From Paulinella micropora (Eukaryota > Cercozoa > Imbricatea > Euglyphida > Paulinellidae): DNA of 64,000 bases. Of this stretch, positions 50,812-59,150 are shown piece by piece. The notes under the pieces are model-generated. The model did not search any database. It was not told the origin of the DNA and worked only from the letters and a program-made list of their open reading frames with translations. The DNA is taken from positions 1 through 64,000 of the forward strand of contig WBZZ01002872.1 of NCBI GenBank assembly GCA_019918135.1. The letters run 5' to 3'. Position 1 is the first letter of the stretch. Each line of letters starts with the position of its first letter. A program made the position numbers and the translations under genes.

Positions 50812-51861
50812 ATGTCACAGTGCGACTTTTATAACCTCACAGTCGAATTGTATCAAGTCGTGGGGTCCGACTGGCAGAACACTGAACTCTACGCCCAATC
50901 TCCCCGAACCGTCTCGAACGAGGATACTGATGCAGTTTATTACGTCCTTCAAAAAAATGCCGATGGGCACAAAGAGCTGGCTTTGGGTACCTACCAAAGT
51001 GAATATTGGTCACCAGGGGATACGGTGAGACCAGTAATTAAGGGTTTATACTGCTGGGAAAAACATCAATACCCTAGTCGCCTGGTGTGGCTAGGTTGTC
51101 GAGATCTTCGCGGATTGTTCGGCTTTCAGCAGAAAAGTGGCATGGAATACTCAGAAACACTCCAATTACGACCTACGCTAAGAGATGATGAAGCTAAGCG
51201 CTGCGGAGTGCGCGTAAGTGCAGTGCTGACCCAGTCTTTTGCCCACGGGAAACCGCCAGACGCATGGAAGTCTCATAAAGAAACGATTGACAATGCGGAC
51301 TGGATACCAATGACCATTGAAAAGGGGCCTGCACAAGACGGACCAATCGAGCTTACGGTCAACATGTGCATTCCCAAAGGGGAGTACTCTGCTGACATAA
51401 AAAAGCTGGAGTTACCAGTGAAGAAGGGTAGGGCACAGAGGTATCTCCCCCTGGCCTACGTGGTTACACGCAGAAACGATCCCGTGGTCTCTGAGATGCA
51501 TCTCGTCGTCCCGCAATTTTGCATGGCAGGCCCGGGCGGCGTGACATTTTTTGTCAAGCCCATGATATTTAGATTGAGAAGCATGGACAACTCACCTGCT
51601 GACGACAGGATTTGGAGAACGCTGGCAAAGTATATTCAAAAATCGTTTTCTGCAAACGCAGCTGGCCGCCAGTTTACAGTCAACCTCCTACCTATAGAAA
51701 AAGACTCTAAGTTCCCTCCACCAGAGCCGATAACAGCTTATGTCATAAAGGGGTCGTTCCGAGTGGGTGCCAACATAAATCGGCTACCCGAACTGACGTG
51801 GGTAGAGCCGCGCGTGCCAGGGTCTGATGAAGTAGAGTGCGCAGTGCAATCTGGGTGTTAA
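50812..51861 (+). CDS. Unknown protein, possibly structural (349 aa)
   Basis: ATG at 50812 (MSQCDFYNLTVELYQVVGSD). It is a single-domain-sized, beta-rich soluble protein without low-complexity tracts: VYYVLQKNADGHKELALGTY, LVWLGCRDLRGLFGFQQKSG, LPLAYVVTRRNDPVVSEMHLVVPQF, GGVTFFVKPMIFRLRSMDN and AYVIKGSFRVGANINRLPELTW. Its lower GC and even composition set it apart from the neighbours. Whole frame. A capsid-associated role would be possible but nothing in the sequence proves it. Confidence 0.6.
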   Translation: MSQCDFYNLTVELYQVVGSDWQNTELYAQSPRTVSNEDTDAVYYVLQKNADGHKELALGTYQSEYWSPGDTVRPVIKGLYCWEKHQYPSRLVWLGCRDLRGLFGFQQKSGMEYSETLQLRPTLRDDEAKRCGVRVSAVLTQSFAHGKPPDAWKSHKETIDNADWIPMTIEKGPAQDGPIELTVNMCIPKGEYSADIKKLELPVKKGRAQRYLPLAYVVTRRNDPVVSEMHLVVPQFCMAGPGGVTFFVKPMIFRLRSMDNSPADDRIWRTLAKYIQKSFSANAAGRQFTVNLLPIEKDSKFPPPEPITAYVIKGSFRVGANINRLPELTWVEPRVPGSDEVECAVQSGC

Positions 51862-51959
51862 AGCCCGGCTGGAACTTGGCCTCTGTTACGAGTTGGAGGT
51901 TGATTTTTAATTAAAACTTTGTAAACAGAAGCTCTCTCTCCGGAAAATTAATTTCTTGT

Positions 51960-52870
51960 TTATTCTAATTGTACAAGCTTGCGCTTGGCAGGGCGCGGCA
52001 CTAACACTGCACCGCACGCTTCTAGACGGGGGTGCTGCATATCTGTAGTCTTTAGCCAATACCCCCCGCTGGCTTTGCAAAAGCGCTCGACCGAAGCCAG
52101 CGCAGTCTGTCCGAAATCACTTGTGCCGCCCGCTACGTACAACGTGTCCTGAAATACAAAAGCCGAAGCGCCCGAACGCGGGGTCTTCAGAGAACCTACG
52201 AACCGCCAGCTGCGCGCCTTCGAATCGTAATATTCCACTCGGCAAGCTCCAGTTCGCTGTCTGGGTCGAAATTGGTGCCTCCGATAGCGTACAAACGTCC
52301 TTCGAAGATCGCGGTCGCAAAGTCGTGACGAGCTGTGCATAGCTTGGGAGCCGACGACCACGTATTTTGGCTGGGGTCATATTGTTCGACTTGGCGTAGG
52401 CTACGGTTGTCGTTGTGACCTCCGACTAGCCAGAGGCGGTCGCCGAAAGCGGTAAGCCGGGCCTGGAAGCGGCTGGCGCGAGGGGGGCGGAGCTTTCTCC
52501 ACTCGTTTGCCTTGGTGTCGTAGACTAGCAGTGAACTGTTCATCTTGCAGTCGGTCAACAGCACATACAGCCTTTGGTCGTACACCATGCCGGTGATTTC
52601 CTCGTATTCTTCTGGCAGGCTGGCCTTGGTTTCCCAGCTGTCTTGGAGCGGGTCGTACTGCTGCACGGTTCGGAGCCTCCTGAAGTGGTCGCCGCTTTTT
52701 CGCCCACCGATGGCAAACAAGCGGTTGTTCAGCACGAGGGCGAGCTGACCGTAGTGGGCTTCTGGCGGGCTCGTTGCAACAGCTTGCCAGTTCTTGTTGA
52801 CAAACATTTCGGCCGAGGCATCCGGCGCGCCCAAACCACCAAACATGAAGACGGCTGGGTGCTTCGACAT
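51960..52870 (-). pseudogene. Kelch-repeat protein, broken
   Basis: ATG at 52870 (MSKHPAVFMFGGLGAPDASA). Six Kelch blades are visible by the 'xxGG' and Y-D/W pattern: VFMFGGLG, LNNRLFAIGGRKSG...VQQYDPLQDSW, YDQRLYVLL...VYDTKANEW, FGDRLWLVGGHND...VEQYDPSQNTW, FEGRLYAIGGTNF, and in another frame YYDSKARSWRFVGSL...FQDTLYVAGGTSD. There is no BTB domain, unlike cellular KLHL proteins. Poxviral and other Kelch proteins bind cullin-3 ligases or actin; here the role is unknown. It looks broken, about one break. Confidence 0.65.
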
Positions 52871-53169
52871 TTGCTTTGGCTTGTCTGCGAGGCACTGCAA
52901 GTTTTTGTGGTGGCGCCTGCGACGCGCTAAAGAGTTGTGCGAGAGGCACGAAGGGGGGGAGGGGGGGGGCGCCCCCCCCCCCCCCCTACGTCCGCGGGGG
53001 CCGGCCTAGTATGGCAATATAAGAGCGGAGGGGAGGTGGTGGTGGTGGGGGGGGGGGCGCCCCCCCCCCCCAAATGTTCATTCGGGGGCTTTGTGTGTGG
53101 TGCCAAGCGGGCAGAGAAGCACAAAACAGGTGTGTGTGTGTGTCTCTGTGTATGTTGTGACGACGCGCA

Positions 53170-53940
53170 ATGGCTAGCTGCTGCGTCCTGCCAGTGGGTG
53201 AAGCGTTGCGCGGAGCTCATGGCTCCGACGACGACTACGACACAGACTCGTTTTTGTTCGAGCCTGCCCCCCTGCCCGAACTACCTGTTGCCTCGGAAGC
53301 GTCCATCTGTGTAGCCAGCGCAGCAGGCGCGCCGGTCTACACAGGGTACGTCTCGGCAGCAGCCGCCGTCGACGACGACGACGACGACAAAGACGGAGAC
53401 GACGACGCACCTCCCGACAGCGACGAAGAGGCGCCCCGCCCCGCCGCGGCACCCGCCGACGAGAGGCCCGCAAAGCGTCGCGCAGTAATGGAGGAGCGCA
53501 TGAGTCCAAGCCCGGCGCCGGGCACCGGCGTGTTACAGCGCTTCCGGCGCCCCAAAACACACGTTTGTTGGGCGTTTGCCTTGTTCAACCTTTGCAACGC
53601 CCCTCGGCGCTACGCCGCCAAGCTCAGGTCGGACTTTAAAAAGCATGTCGATTGCTACTCCGTCTTCTTCGAGTACCTGGACTGGCTCGAGGAGAAAGGA
53701 CATTCCTTGGCGAAGGTCTCGCGCCAACCGGTAGCCAGGCGCGGCACTCGCTGGCTGCGCGACGGGACTGCGGCGCTCGGCATTCTGGTGTATGGCGGGC
53801 GGGCCTATGGCGTCGACACTGCAAACCAGTGGGTTTTTGACAGCACGTCCCCCGCGCCCTTGCCCTTATCGGAGCTGGCGGCGCTTGGCATCCACGCCTC
53901 CAACACCTTTTACGACTGGCTGAGCGTCAGGCCGCTCTGA
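53170..53940 (+). CDS. Protein with acidic N-terminus and papain-like fold signature (256 aa)
   Basis: ATG at 53170 (MASCCVLPVGEALRGAHGSD). The first 120 residues are disordered and acidic (VDDDDDDKDGDDDAPPDSDE) with a basic NLS-like RPAKRRAV. The C-terminal half (about 125-256) contains THVCWAFALFNLCN and, 80 residues on, YGGRAYGVDTANQWVFDSTSPAPLPLSEL. The spacing of a 'CxxxAxxN' helix and a 'W.FDS..P.PL' strand recalls Josephin- or adenain-like cysteine proteases, though the usual His position appears to be Tyr or differs, so activity is doubtful. Tentative. Confidence 0.4.
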   Translation: MASCCVLPVGEALRGAHGSDDDYDTDSFLFEPAPLPELPVASEASICVASAAGAPVYTGYVSAAAAVDDDDDDKDGDDDAPPDSDEEAPRPAAAPADERPAKRRAVMEERMSPSPAPGTGVLQRFRRPKTHVCWAFALFNLCNAPRRYAAKLRSDFKKHVDCYSVFFEYLDWLEEKGHSLAKVSRQPVARRGTRWLRDGTAALGILVYGGRAYGVDTANQWVFDSTSPAPLPLSELAALGIHASNTFYDWLSVRPL

Positions 53941-54043
53941 ACTTCTTGCTTGAGATTCCATTATTTTTGTTATTTCTGTACAATTAAATTTTGTTTTTTA
54001 ATAATAACAGAAAAACCAAACCAGGATTAGAGTGTCGTGAGAG

Positions 54044-54346
54044 CTAGGCACGGAAGCTGAGCCTCATGACTAGCAAGTGCTGCTTTTTGTGTGAGCCGTG
54101 GTTGGCGTGTTGCGGTTCTTGTGCGTGCGGGTGCGTGCAGACCCAGGCGCGGTGCGGCAAGGGCATGTCTTGCACAACGTAGGCGCGCACGGGAGGCGCG
54201 CCGGCTGTATCCTGTGTGCCGCGGCTCGCTGTGGCCGAGTAACAACTCCTGGTCTCAGAATCAAAGCTGAGGGTCAGGTGGTGTTTTTCAAACTCGCGCA
54301 CAAGCGTTGCTCGCAAGAGAGGTTGGCTCTTGATGAGAGAGTGCAT
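54044..54346 (-). CDS. Unknown small protein (100 aa)
   Basis: ATG at 54346 (MHSLIKSQPLLRATLVREFE). His/Arg-rich C-terminal half, no family. It is separated from the 54370-54921 locus by a short gap and could be a separate short gene. The reverse strand is also open, so coding is uncertain. Confidence 0.35.
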   Translation of the reverse strand: MHSLIKSQPLLRATLVREFEKHHLTLSFDSETRSCYSATASRGTQDTAGAPPVRAYVVQDMPLPHRAWVCTHPHAQEPQHANHGSHKKQHLLVMRLSFRA

Positions 54347-54369
54347 CTTGGGAACTCAGGCACCCCATT

Positions 54370-54975
54370 GGTCTAGGAGCGGAGTTAGCGTGCGCAGCGG
54401 GTCCGTGGCCCCTTGCTTGGCCGAGCCTTTGCGCTTAGTCCGCGCACCTTTTTGGGGCAGCGCCGTGGTCTTGGGTTTTGGTTCCAGCAAGGCATTCAAG
54501 TCTATGCCAGCCCGCTTAGACTTATGTTGCCGCCGTCGTACGCCTCTTCCTGTGAGCGGATGGAGGGGCGCGGCTGCACAAATCTGCCTCCGTCCGCGCC
54601 TAGCACCAAGGCTTTCGCCGCGGTCTTGTTGCCAGAGCTCGAGCAGCGGTTAGCCTTTAGGCTGGCCAGATAGCTTGCCTCCACCAAGGCAAAGGGCTCG
54701 ACTCCAAAGTAGTGCACCATGGCACCCGTCTCGGCCGCCGGCCCCAGCAAAAAAGGCTTTAGCTTGGGGTAGGTGGTGCTGAGTTGCAGACGTTGCTTTA
54801 GCAGACAAACTACGAGTTGTATCCAATCAGCAAGGGGCTCTATACATACATTGCGCCATAGCTGTCCCGCGGTTTCCTGCTGCTGCATGGCCTTGTGCTC
54901 CTGCTCCTGGACGCGGTCCATGGCTTTTTTAAACAAATCCGACACTTGAATTTCTACGTATCCTTCCCCTTCCCC
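54370..54975 (-). pseudogene. Unknown helical protein, broken
   Basis: The ATG at 54921 (MDRVQEQEHKAMQQQETAGQ) is the first clear start, with coding-like residues (YVEIQVSDLFKKA) before it. Mostly helical (IEPLADWIQLVVCLLKQRLQL; KLKPFLLGPAAETGAM; VEASYLASLKANRC). Downstream, a basic Lys/Arg-rich open stretch on the same strand (KPKTTALPQKGARTKRKG) seems to belong to it in another frame. It looks broken, about one break. No family recognised. Confidence 0.4.
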
Positions 54976-55114
54976 CCCCCCCCCTGCCGGGGGGGGCACC
55001 CCGCCCCGCCCCCCCCCTCCCTCCTCCCCTTTTCCCTCTCTTCCCTCTTCCCTCTCCCTTTGCTCTCCGAGCGGGAGGGACCCAGAAATTTTACCTCCCC
55101 CTCCCCTTTCGTCA

Positions 55115-56776
55115 ATGGAGAGCGAGGAGCTGGAAGGGCGGTTCTGGCAAGGTCCGGAGTGGGCGCAGGATGAACCCCGGGCGGTGTTGGAGAAGTACGT
55201 GTACGTGAAGCAGTTGCACGAGCTGGCGGAGAACTACAAAGTCACTGCCAAAGGTGGCGAGATAAACTGTACGAATTTTGCGTGTGGCAAATATTTGTTC
55301 CCGAACGAGCCGAGTTTCTATCTACGCCTGGTCGAGCTTCTGTCGCTGTGCCAAGGGTCGCCTCAGAGCCTGGCCCTGGCCGAGATTACGCCTCCCAAGT
55401 ACACGAGGTTTTATTTGGACATTGACCTAGAGCTAGCGCTCGGCAGCTACAGGGCCTGCCCACCAGAGATCCTAGCGCTGGCGCCGGGGCCCGAGGTCCG
55501 GCTGGACAGCTCTTGCTTTGTAGCCAGGGTGCACGGCTTTGTGAGCGAGCTGGTGGGGGCGGAGCGTGCCAGCGCGAGCCTGTTGCATGCGTCAGGGGTG
55601 TGCAGGCTGAAGAACGCGTACAAGCCCTCTTTTCGTCTGGTGTACCATGACTTGGTGCTAGAGAAGAGCACGTCGCGGCGCCTGGTGCTGGCTGTCCAGA
55701 ACAGGTGCGTAGCTTCGTACGGCCGGAGCGTGTTGCTGGAGAACCCGTTGCAGAAAGCGCTGGACCTGGGAGTGTACGACGTCAAGAGGCCCATGCGTCT
55801 GCCATGTTCGGACAAGGCCCAGCGCTACACGTGCGTTACTTGCAAAGAGCTCGCCAGGACGAGCTCGAGCTCGAGCAAGGTGCGGGGCCTGTGCTTTACG
55901 GGGAAGTGCCGTCCCGTGTTTGCTGGCAGGCCCTTGCTCCCGCTGGGCAGGCTGGCGGGGGGAGACACGCGAGTGTTTCGGCAGGATCTAAGCTGGCGGC
56001 ATTTTATGTTGGGATGCAGCACACGGCATGGGCTCGCGGGGGCGCCGTTCCAGAACCCGCCGGAGGTCTTGCGCGCGCTGGTAGCGGACGAGCCCGAACG
56101 CAAGAGGGGCTGGACGGTGCCCGGCAGCCCGGCGGCGGCCGCGCCGTTGGATGAGTGGGCTTTTTGGGATATTCTGTACTCCCCGGCAACGCTGGCGCGG
56201 GGTTCGTCGTTGTCTTCTTCCGGCGGCGGCGGCGGCGGCGGCCGCGGTGGTGCGGTCGTGAGCCGCACGGGAGCTCCTTCGGACTCCTCAGCGCCCGACG
56301 GCGAAGCCGAGGTGGCGGTTGAGTGGGGTCAGGACATAAAGGGTAAGCTCCGCTGCGACGAGCGCCTGGCGTCCGAAACCGCGGGGGGGTCGCGCCCTGC
56401 GCACGTCCTAGAACGGCTGGTCGCCCCGTATCTGGGGCGCTTGCACCAACGCTGTCCCTCCCTGGATCTGTCCAAGGCTAAGCGTGGCGAGCGTGCAGAG
56501 GGAGGGCCGCTGGCCTGGATCTGCGTGAAGGGCGAAAGGGGGGCTTGTGTGTGCCCGTACATGTCGTCGATGGCGGCTAACAGCGCCGAGCAGGTGCTGC
56601 CCACGTATATCCACAAGAGCAATGCCATGTCGGTAATCTTGGGCTCGACTTACTTACGGCTGCGTTGCCTCGACGACGACTGCGCGCAGGCCTCCAAACA
56701 AGTCAAGATCCTTTTGCCTCTTTGGGCCAGGGACGAAGTCATGCGGTTGCTAGCTCAGACGGTGAAGCGTGAGTAG
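55115..56776 (+). CDS. PrimPol/herpes UL52-like primase (553 aa)
   Basis: ATG at 55115 (MESEELEGRFWQGPEWAQDE). Archaeo-eukaryotic primase motifs appear in order: motif I TRFYLDIDLEL (metal-binding Asp-x-Asp), motif II around NAYKPSFRLVYHDLV, and motif III VYDVKRPMRLPCSDK (Asp plus the Arg-Leu-Pro loop, as in PrimPol 'VYxxNRxFR'). A Cys pair insert (CVTCKELARTSSSSSK) follows. Near the end CVCPYMSSMA... IHKSNAMSVILGSTYLRLRC LDDDC keeps the UL52/PrimPol zinc finger with its His-Lys-Ser-Asn. It makes primers or does translesion synthesis; in large DNA viruses it pairs with a helicase, not present here. It looks whole. Confidence 0.8.
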   Translation: MESEELEGRFWQGPEWAQDEPRAVLEKYVYVKQLHELAENYKVTAKGGEINCTNFACGKYLFPNEPSFYLRLVELLSLCQGSPQSLALAEITPPKYTRFYLDIDLELALGSYRACPPEILALAPGPEVRLDSSCFVARVHGFVSELVGAERASASLLHASGVCRLKNAYKPSFRLVYHDLVLEKSTSRRLVLAVQNRCVASYGRSVLLENPLQKALDLGVYDVKRPMRLPCSDKAQRYTCVTCKELARTSSSSSKVRGLCFTGKCRPVFAGRPLLPLGRLAGGDTRVFRQDLSWRHFMLGCSTRHGLAGAPFQNPPEVLRALVADEPERKRGWTVPGSPAAAAPLDEWAFWDILYSPATLARGSSLSSSGGGGGGGRGGAVVSRTGAPSDSSAPDGEAEVAVEWGQDIKGKLRCDERLASETAGGSRPAHVLERLVAPYLGRLHQRCPSLDLSKAKRGERAEGGPLAWICVKGERGACVCPYMSSMAANSAEQVLPTYIHKSNAMSVILGSTYLRLRCLDDDCAQASKQVKILLPLWARDEVMRLLAQTVKRE

Positions 56777-56949
56777 GGGGAGAAAAAGAGAGGTAGAGAG
56801 AGAAAAGGCGAGAGAGAAAGAAAAGGCGAGGGAGAGAGAAAAGGCGAGGGAGGGAGGGAGGGAGGGAGGGGGGAGAAAGAAGAAAGGAGAGGGAGGGGGG
56901 GGGGGGGAAAGAGGGGGGGGGAAAGGGGGAGGGGGGGGTGACAAAATGA

Positions 56950-57267
56950 ATGTCACTGGCTCCGCTGGTTTGTATCTCCTGTAATAAACCTTTGAGCGGC
57001 TTAATTTCAGTGTATCTGGAATTTAAGCGCAACGGTTTCACCACGGCGGAAGCGCAGGACTGCTTGGGCTTGCAACGCAAGTGCTGTCGTAGCGCTTTGC
57101 TGACGGTTAGCAACAGTGGTGAAGAGAGTGTATTGCGCAGAGGTTTACAGCGGCTGGTAGCAGCAGCAGCAAGCGCTCAAGATGGAAATGACGTGGGCGC
57201 CGCAGAACGCGCGCTACGTGGAAGTGGCGCCGAACCCGGGAGACGGGCAGGCGATCCAGCAAGGTGA
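56950..57267 (+). CDS. RPB10-like RNA polymerase subunit (105 aa)
   Basis: ATG at 56950 (MSLAPLVCISCNKPLSGLIS). The first 65 residues match the RPB10/RpoN pattern: V-x-C-x2-C-x-K-P-L, a helix EFKRNGFTTAEAQDCLGLQRKCCRSALL, and the zinc-binding pair CC after LGL-x-R. Cellular RPB10 is about 65-75 residues; here the frame continues with about 35 low-value residues into the next gene, overlapping its start at 57182. RPB10 in viruses marks nucleocytoviruses and relatives that carry their own transcription. It lies downstream of the primase on the same strand after a polypurine spacer. Confidence 0.65.
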   Translation: MSLAPLVCISCNKPLSGLISVYLEFKRNGFTTAEAQDCLGLQRKCCRSALLTVSNSGEESVLRRGLQRLVAAAASAQDGNDVGAAERALRGSGAEPGRRAGDPAR

Positions 57268-57740
57268 CCTGATATATACGTGTGGCGAGCTGCGGCCGGA
57301 AGAGAGCGGAGACGTGCTGAGGGGCTACCGGTGGAACAGCCCTGCCATGGACGAGCAATGGCGTCATAGGAAAGTTGCCAAGACCCTGTTGGGAGTCAGC
57401 GAAGAGTCGTTCACTCCGTCGAGCAGTGGCGAAAAGTTGATCAGAGTACAGACCGGGGGTTTGGCGTTCTTTCCTGTGCCCAAATTGCACCAACTCAGCC
57501 TGTTTGCCTACGGCTCGTTAGTACTGGTGGACGAGAGGATTGACGAGCAGTCGAGGGGGAGGCGCGGCGCCTTGGCGGAGCCCTTGCTTGTGCCGTGGTC
57601 CAAGCCTGACCTGTTGTTGTGTGCGCAGAAGCAGCCCGACAGGGACGTGCTGGGGCAGGTGCGTTTGAAAAAGCCAAGCTTTTTTGAGTTGCCGCCCAAG
57701 GGCGATTTTTACCGGTGTGATGGCAATTTCTTCGAAGCTA
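57182..57740 (+). pseudogene. Unknown virus-like gene cut by a retrotransposon
   Basis: ATG at 57182 (MEMTWAPQNARYVEVAPNPG). About 185 residues of ordinary globular protein (GDLIYTCGELRPEESGDVL, GLAFFPVPKLHQLSLFAYGSLVL, KGDFYRCDGNFFEAK) then switch abruptly at about 57740 to the Arg/Ser- and Pro-rich beginning of the non-LTR element. The element therefore lies inside or at the end of this gene. No family recognised. Confidence 0.55.
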
Positions 57741-57749
57741 AGCCCCCCC

Positions 57750-59075
57750 GAAGGGGAAGAAGGTCTCGATCACGAAGCAGTGACCCACCTCTCCTTCCCA
57801 GAGAAGGGGGGCGGGGACGACGTTCCCGGTCGTGCTCCCCCCGGGGAAGATCTCGGAGGGAGCGGCCCGGACGGAGGTCGCGGTCGCCACGTCGTCGCCC
57901 GTACGATGGATGCAGTTTTCGGGCTGGATCCCGACCCCGACCCCGGGAGCAAGCCCCTTCTCGATCACGGCGAGCGAGAATCTCCCCCAGCCCCCTCGTG
58001 GTGGGCGCCATCCATCCCCCTCTGCTGGAAACGCACGCCACCGTGGCAGCCTCATCAAGCGTACCCGATCCTCCTCATCCTCCTCCTCTACATCCTCCAC
58101 TCTCTCCGCCCCGTTGGAACCTACCCCCGCCCCCCCTTCGTATACGGCCCCGGCACCATCTCCAACCCAGCGGTCTCCTCAGCCATCTCCGTTGGCCGCC
58201 CCGCGGCCCACTGGGGCTCCCCCGAGTCACCCGCCCTCCCAACGAGCTCATCAACTCCCAACAGCGTTCCAGTCCCCGAGGCACCACCGGCGCCTCAGTT
58301 GGCCCTTCAAAAGATGATCCCACGAGGCGACCTGATGGCCATGGTTGACCTACCCTCCTTTCTGTCCTCCAGCTGTCACCTGGGACCTGCCCTCGTCCGC
58401 GAGATAGGGGCAAGCATCTGCAACAAGTACAGCTCAAATCCGGACTGGATACACCGAGTTTCCCCCGATTGCCCCCTCCGCTTAGATGCCCTCCGTAGCA
58501 TTATCAGCCACGCCAGATCCGGAGATGCGTGGGACTCCCTCCCTGCGGTCCGCCAGCAGGATCTCGAGCGAGCGTACAAGGAGGGGTGGCTTACACTGCT
58601 AGGTCTCCTGCCTAGCTCGACCATTCTCCGACAGGGGGTGTGGAACTCCCAGGCCGCCCTGCTGCCAAACCGTCGCAATCGGAAGCAGTACGAGTACGCC
58701 CGCCGACGCCTGCAACGTAAACGTAAACGACCAAACCCCACCAGCTCTACGTTGCCCCCCGCCGCTGCTGGCCCTGCTGATTCTGGACGACGTCCTGCCC
58801 CCCCTCTACCCCGGCTGCAGGCACCGCCCCCCCTCAGTCTGCATCCCGAAACCCAAGCCACGCCTGTCGAAGACGGATCGACCACCGTTGTGTCTCCTTT
58901 CAAGGTCAAAGCGGCCACGCCGACTCCGTCACTCGATGTCCCATCGGCCAGCACAAACACAAAAGGCCATGACCGACAGGCCAGCTCCGGACCCTTGGCG
59001 ATCACAGGCGGCAGGCAGGGCTGTGTGGCTGCGAAGCAGAAGGAAGCCAGGCTGCGCACAAGCCGACCTGCTTAA
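57750..59075 (+). CDS. LINE ORF1-like protein
   Basis: Open in the frame that reaches 59075. The first half is Arg/Ser/Pro-rich in all frames (RRSRSRSS in one) and hard to assign. From about 58310 a globular part appears: RGDLMAMVDLPSFLSSSCHLG, EIGASICNKYSSNPDWIHRVS, LDALRSIISHARSGDAWDSL, EYARRRLQRKRKRPN, followed by a Pro/Ser tail. No zinc knuckle seen. Role presumed RNA binding by position. Confidence 0.5.
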   Translation, partial: EGEEGLDHEAVTHLSFPEKGGGDDVPGRAPPGEDLGGSGPDGGRGRHVVARTMDAVFGLDPDPDPGSKPLLDHGERESPPAPSWWAPSIPLCWKRTPPWQPHQAYPILLILLLYILHSLRPVGTYPRPPFVYGPGTISNPAVSSAISVGRPAAHWGSPESPALPTSSSTPNSVPVPEAPPAPQLALQKMIPRGDLMAMVDLPSFLSSSCHLGPALVREIGASICNKYSSNPDWIHRVSPDCPLRLDALRSIISHARSGDAWDSLPAVRQQDLERAYKEGWLTLLGLLPSSTILRQGVWNSQAALLPNRRNRKQYEYARRRLQRKRKRPNPTSSTLPPAAAGPADSGRRPAPPLPRLQAPPPLSLHPETQATPVEDGSTTVVSPFKVKAATPTPSLDVPSASTNTKGHDRQASSGPLAITGGRQGCVAAKQKEARLRTSRPA

Positions 59076-59150
59076 GCAGCCGATGTACAGGACCCCCCCC
59101 CCCCTCGCGGGACCCCCCCTCCTTTATCGGTCCCACCGGGTACAATCGTA

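Larger units (their letters stand above)
11361..57740. mobile_element. Endogenous large DNA virus-like segment (fossil)
   Basis: About 46 kb with roughly 30 tightly spaced, almost intronless genes on both strands, much richer in GC than the left flank, with spacers of G/C homopolymers and TATA-like boxes. Viral hallmarks are a PrimPol/UL52-like primase, an RPB10-like subunit, ERCC4 and HNH nucleases, and families of duplicated genes (glycoproteins, seven-helix proteins, LRR proteins, EsV-1-7 repeats). Family: nucleocytovirus or mirusvirus-like; not assignable, because no capsid, packaging ATPase or replicative polymerase gene is in the window. It is a fragment whose right side is cut by a retrotransposon. 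About ten genes look broken, mostly once each, so the copy is young; some apparent breaks may be assembly errors in homopolymers. Confidence 0.7.

Noticed and set aside
50812-51861. Major capsid protein
   Set aside because: The length is too short for a double jelly-roll or HK97 capsid protein and no capsid motif is visible; left as unknown.
11361-57740. Polinton or adintovirus
   Set aside because: No protein-primed polymerase, integrase, FtsK-type ATPase or long terminal inverted repeats; too long for a Polinton.
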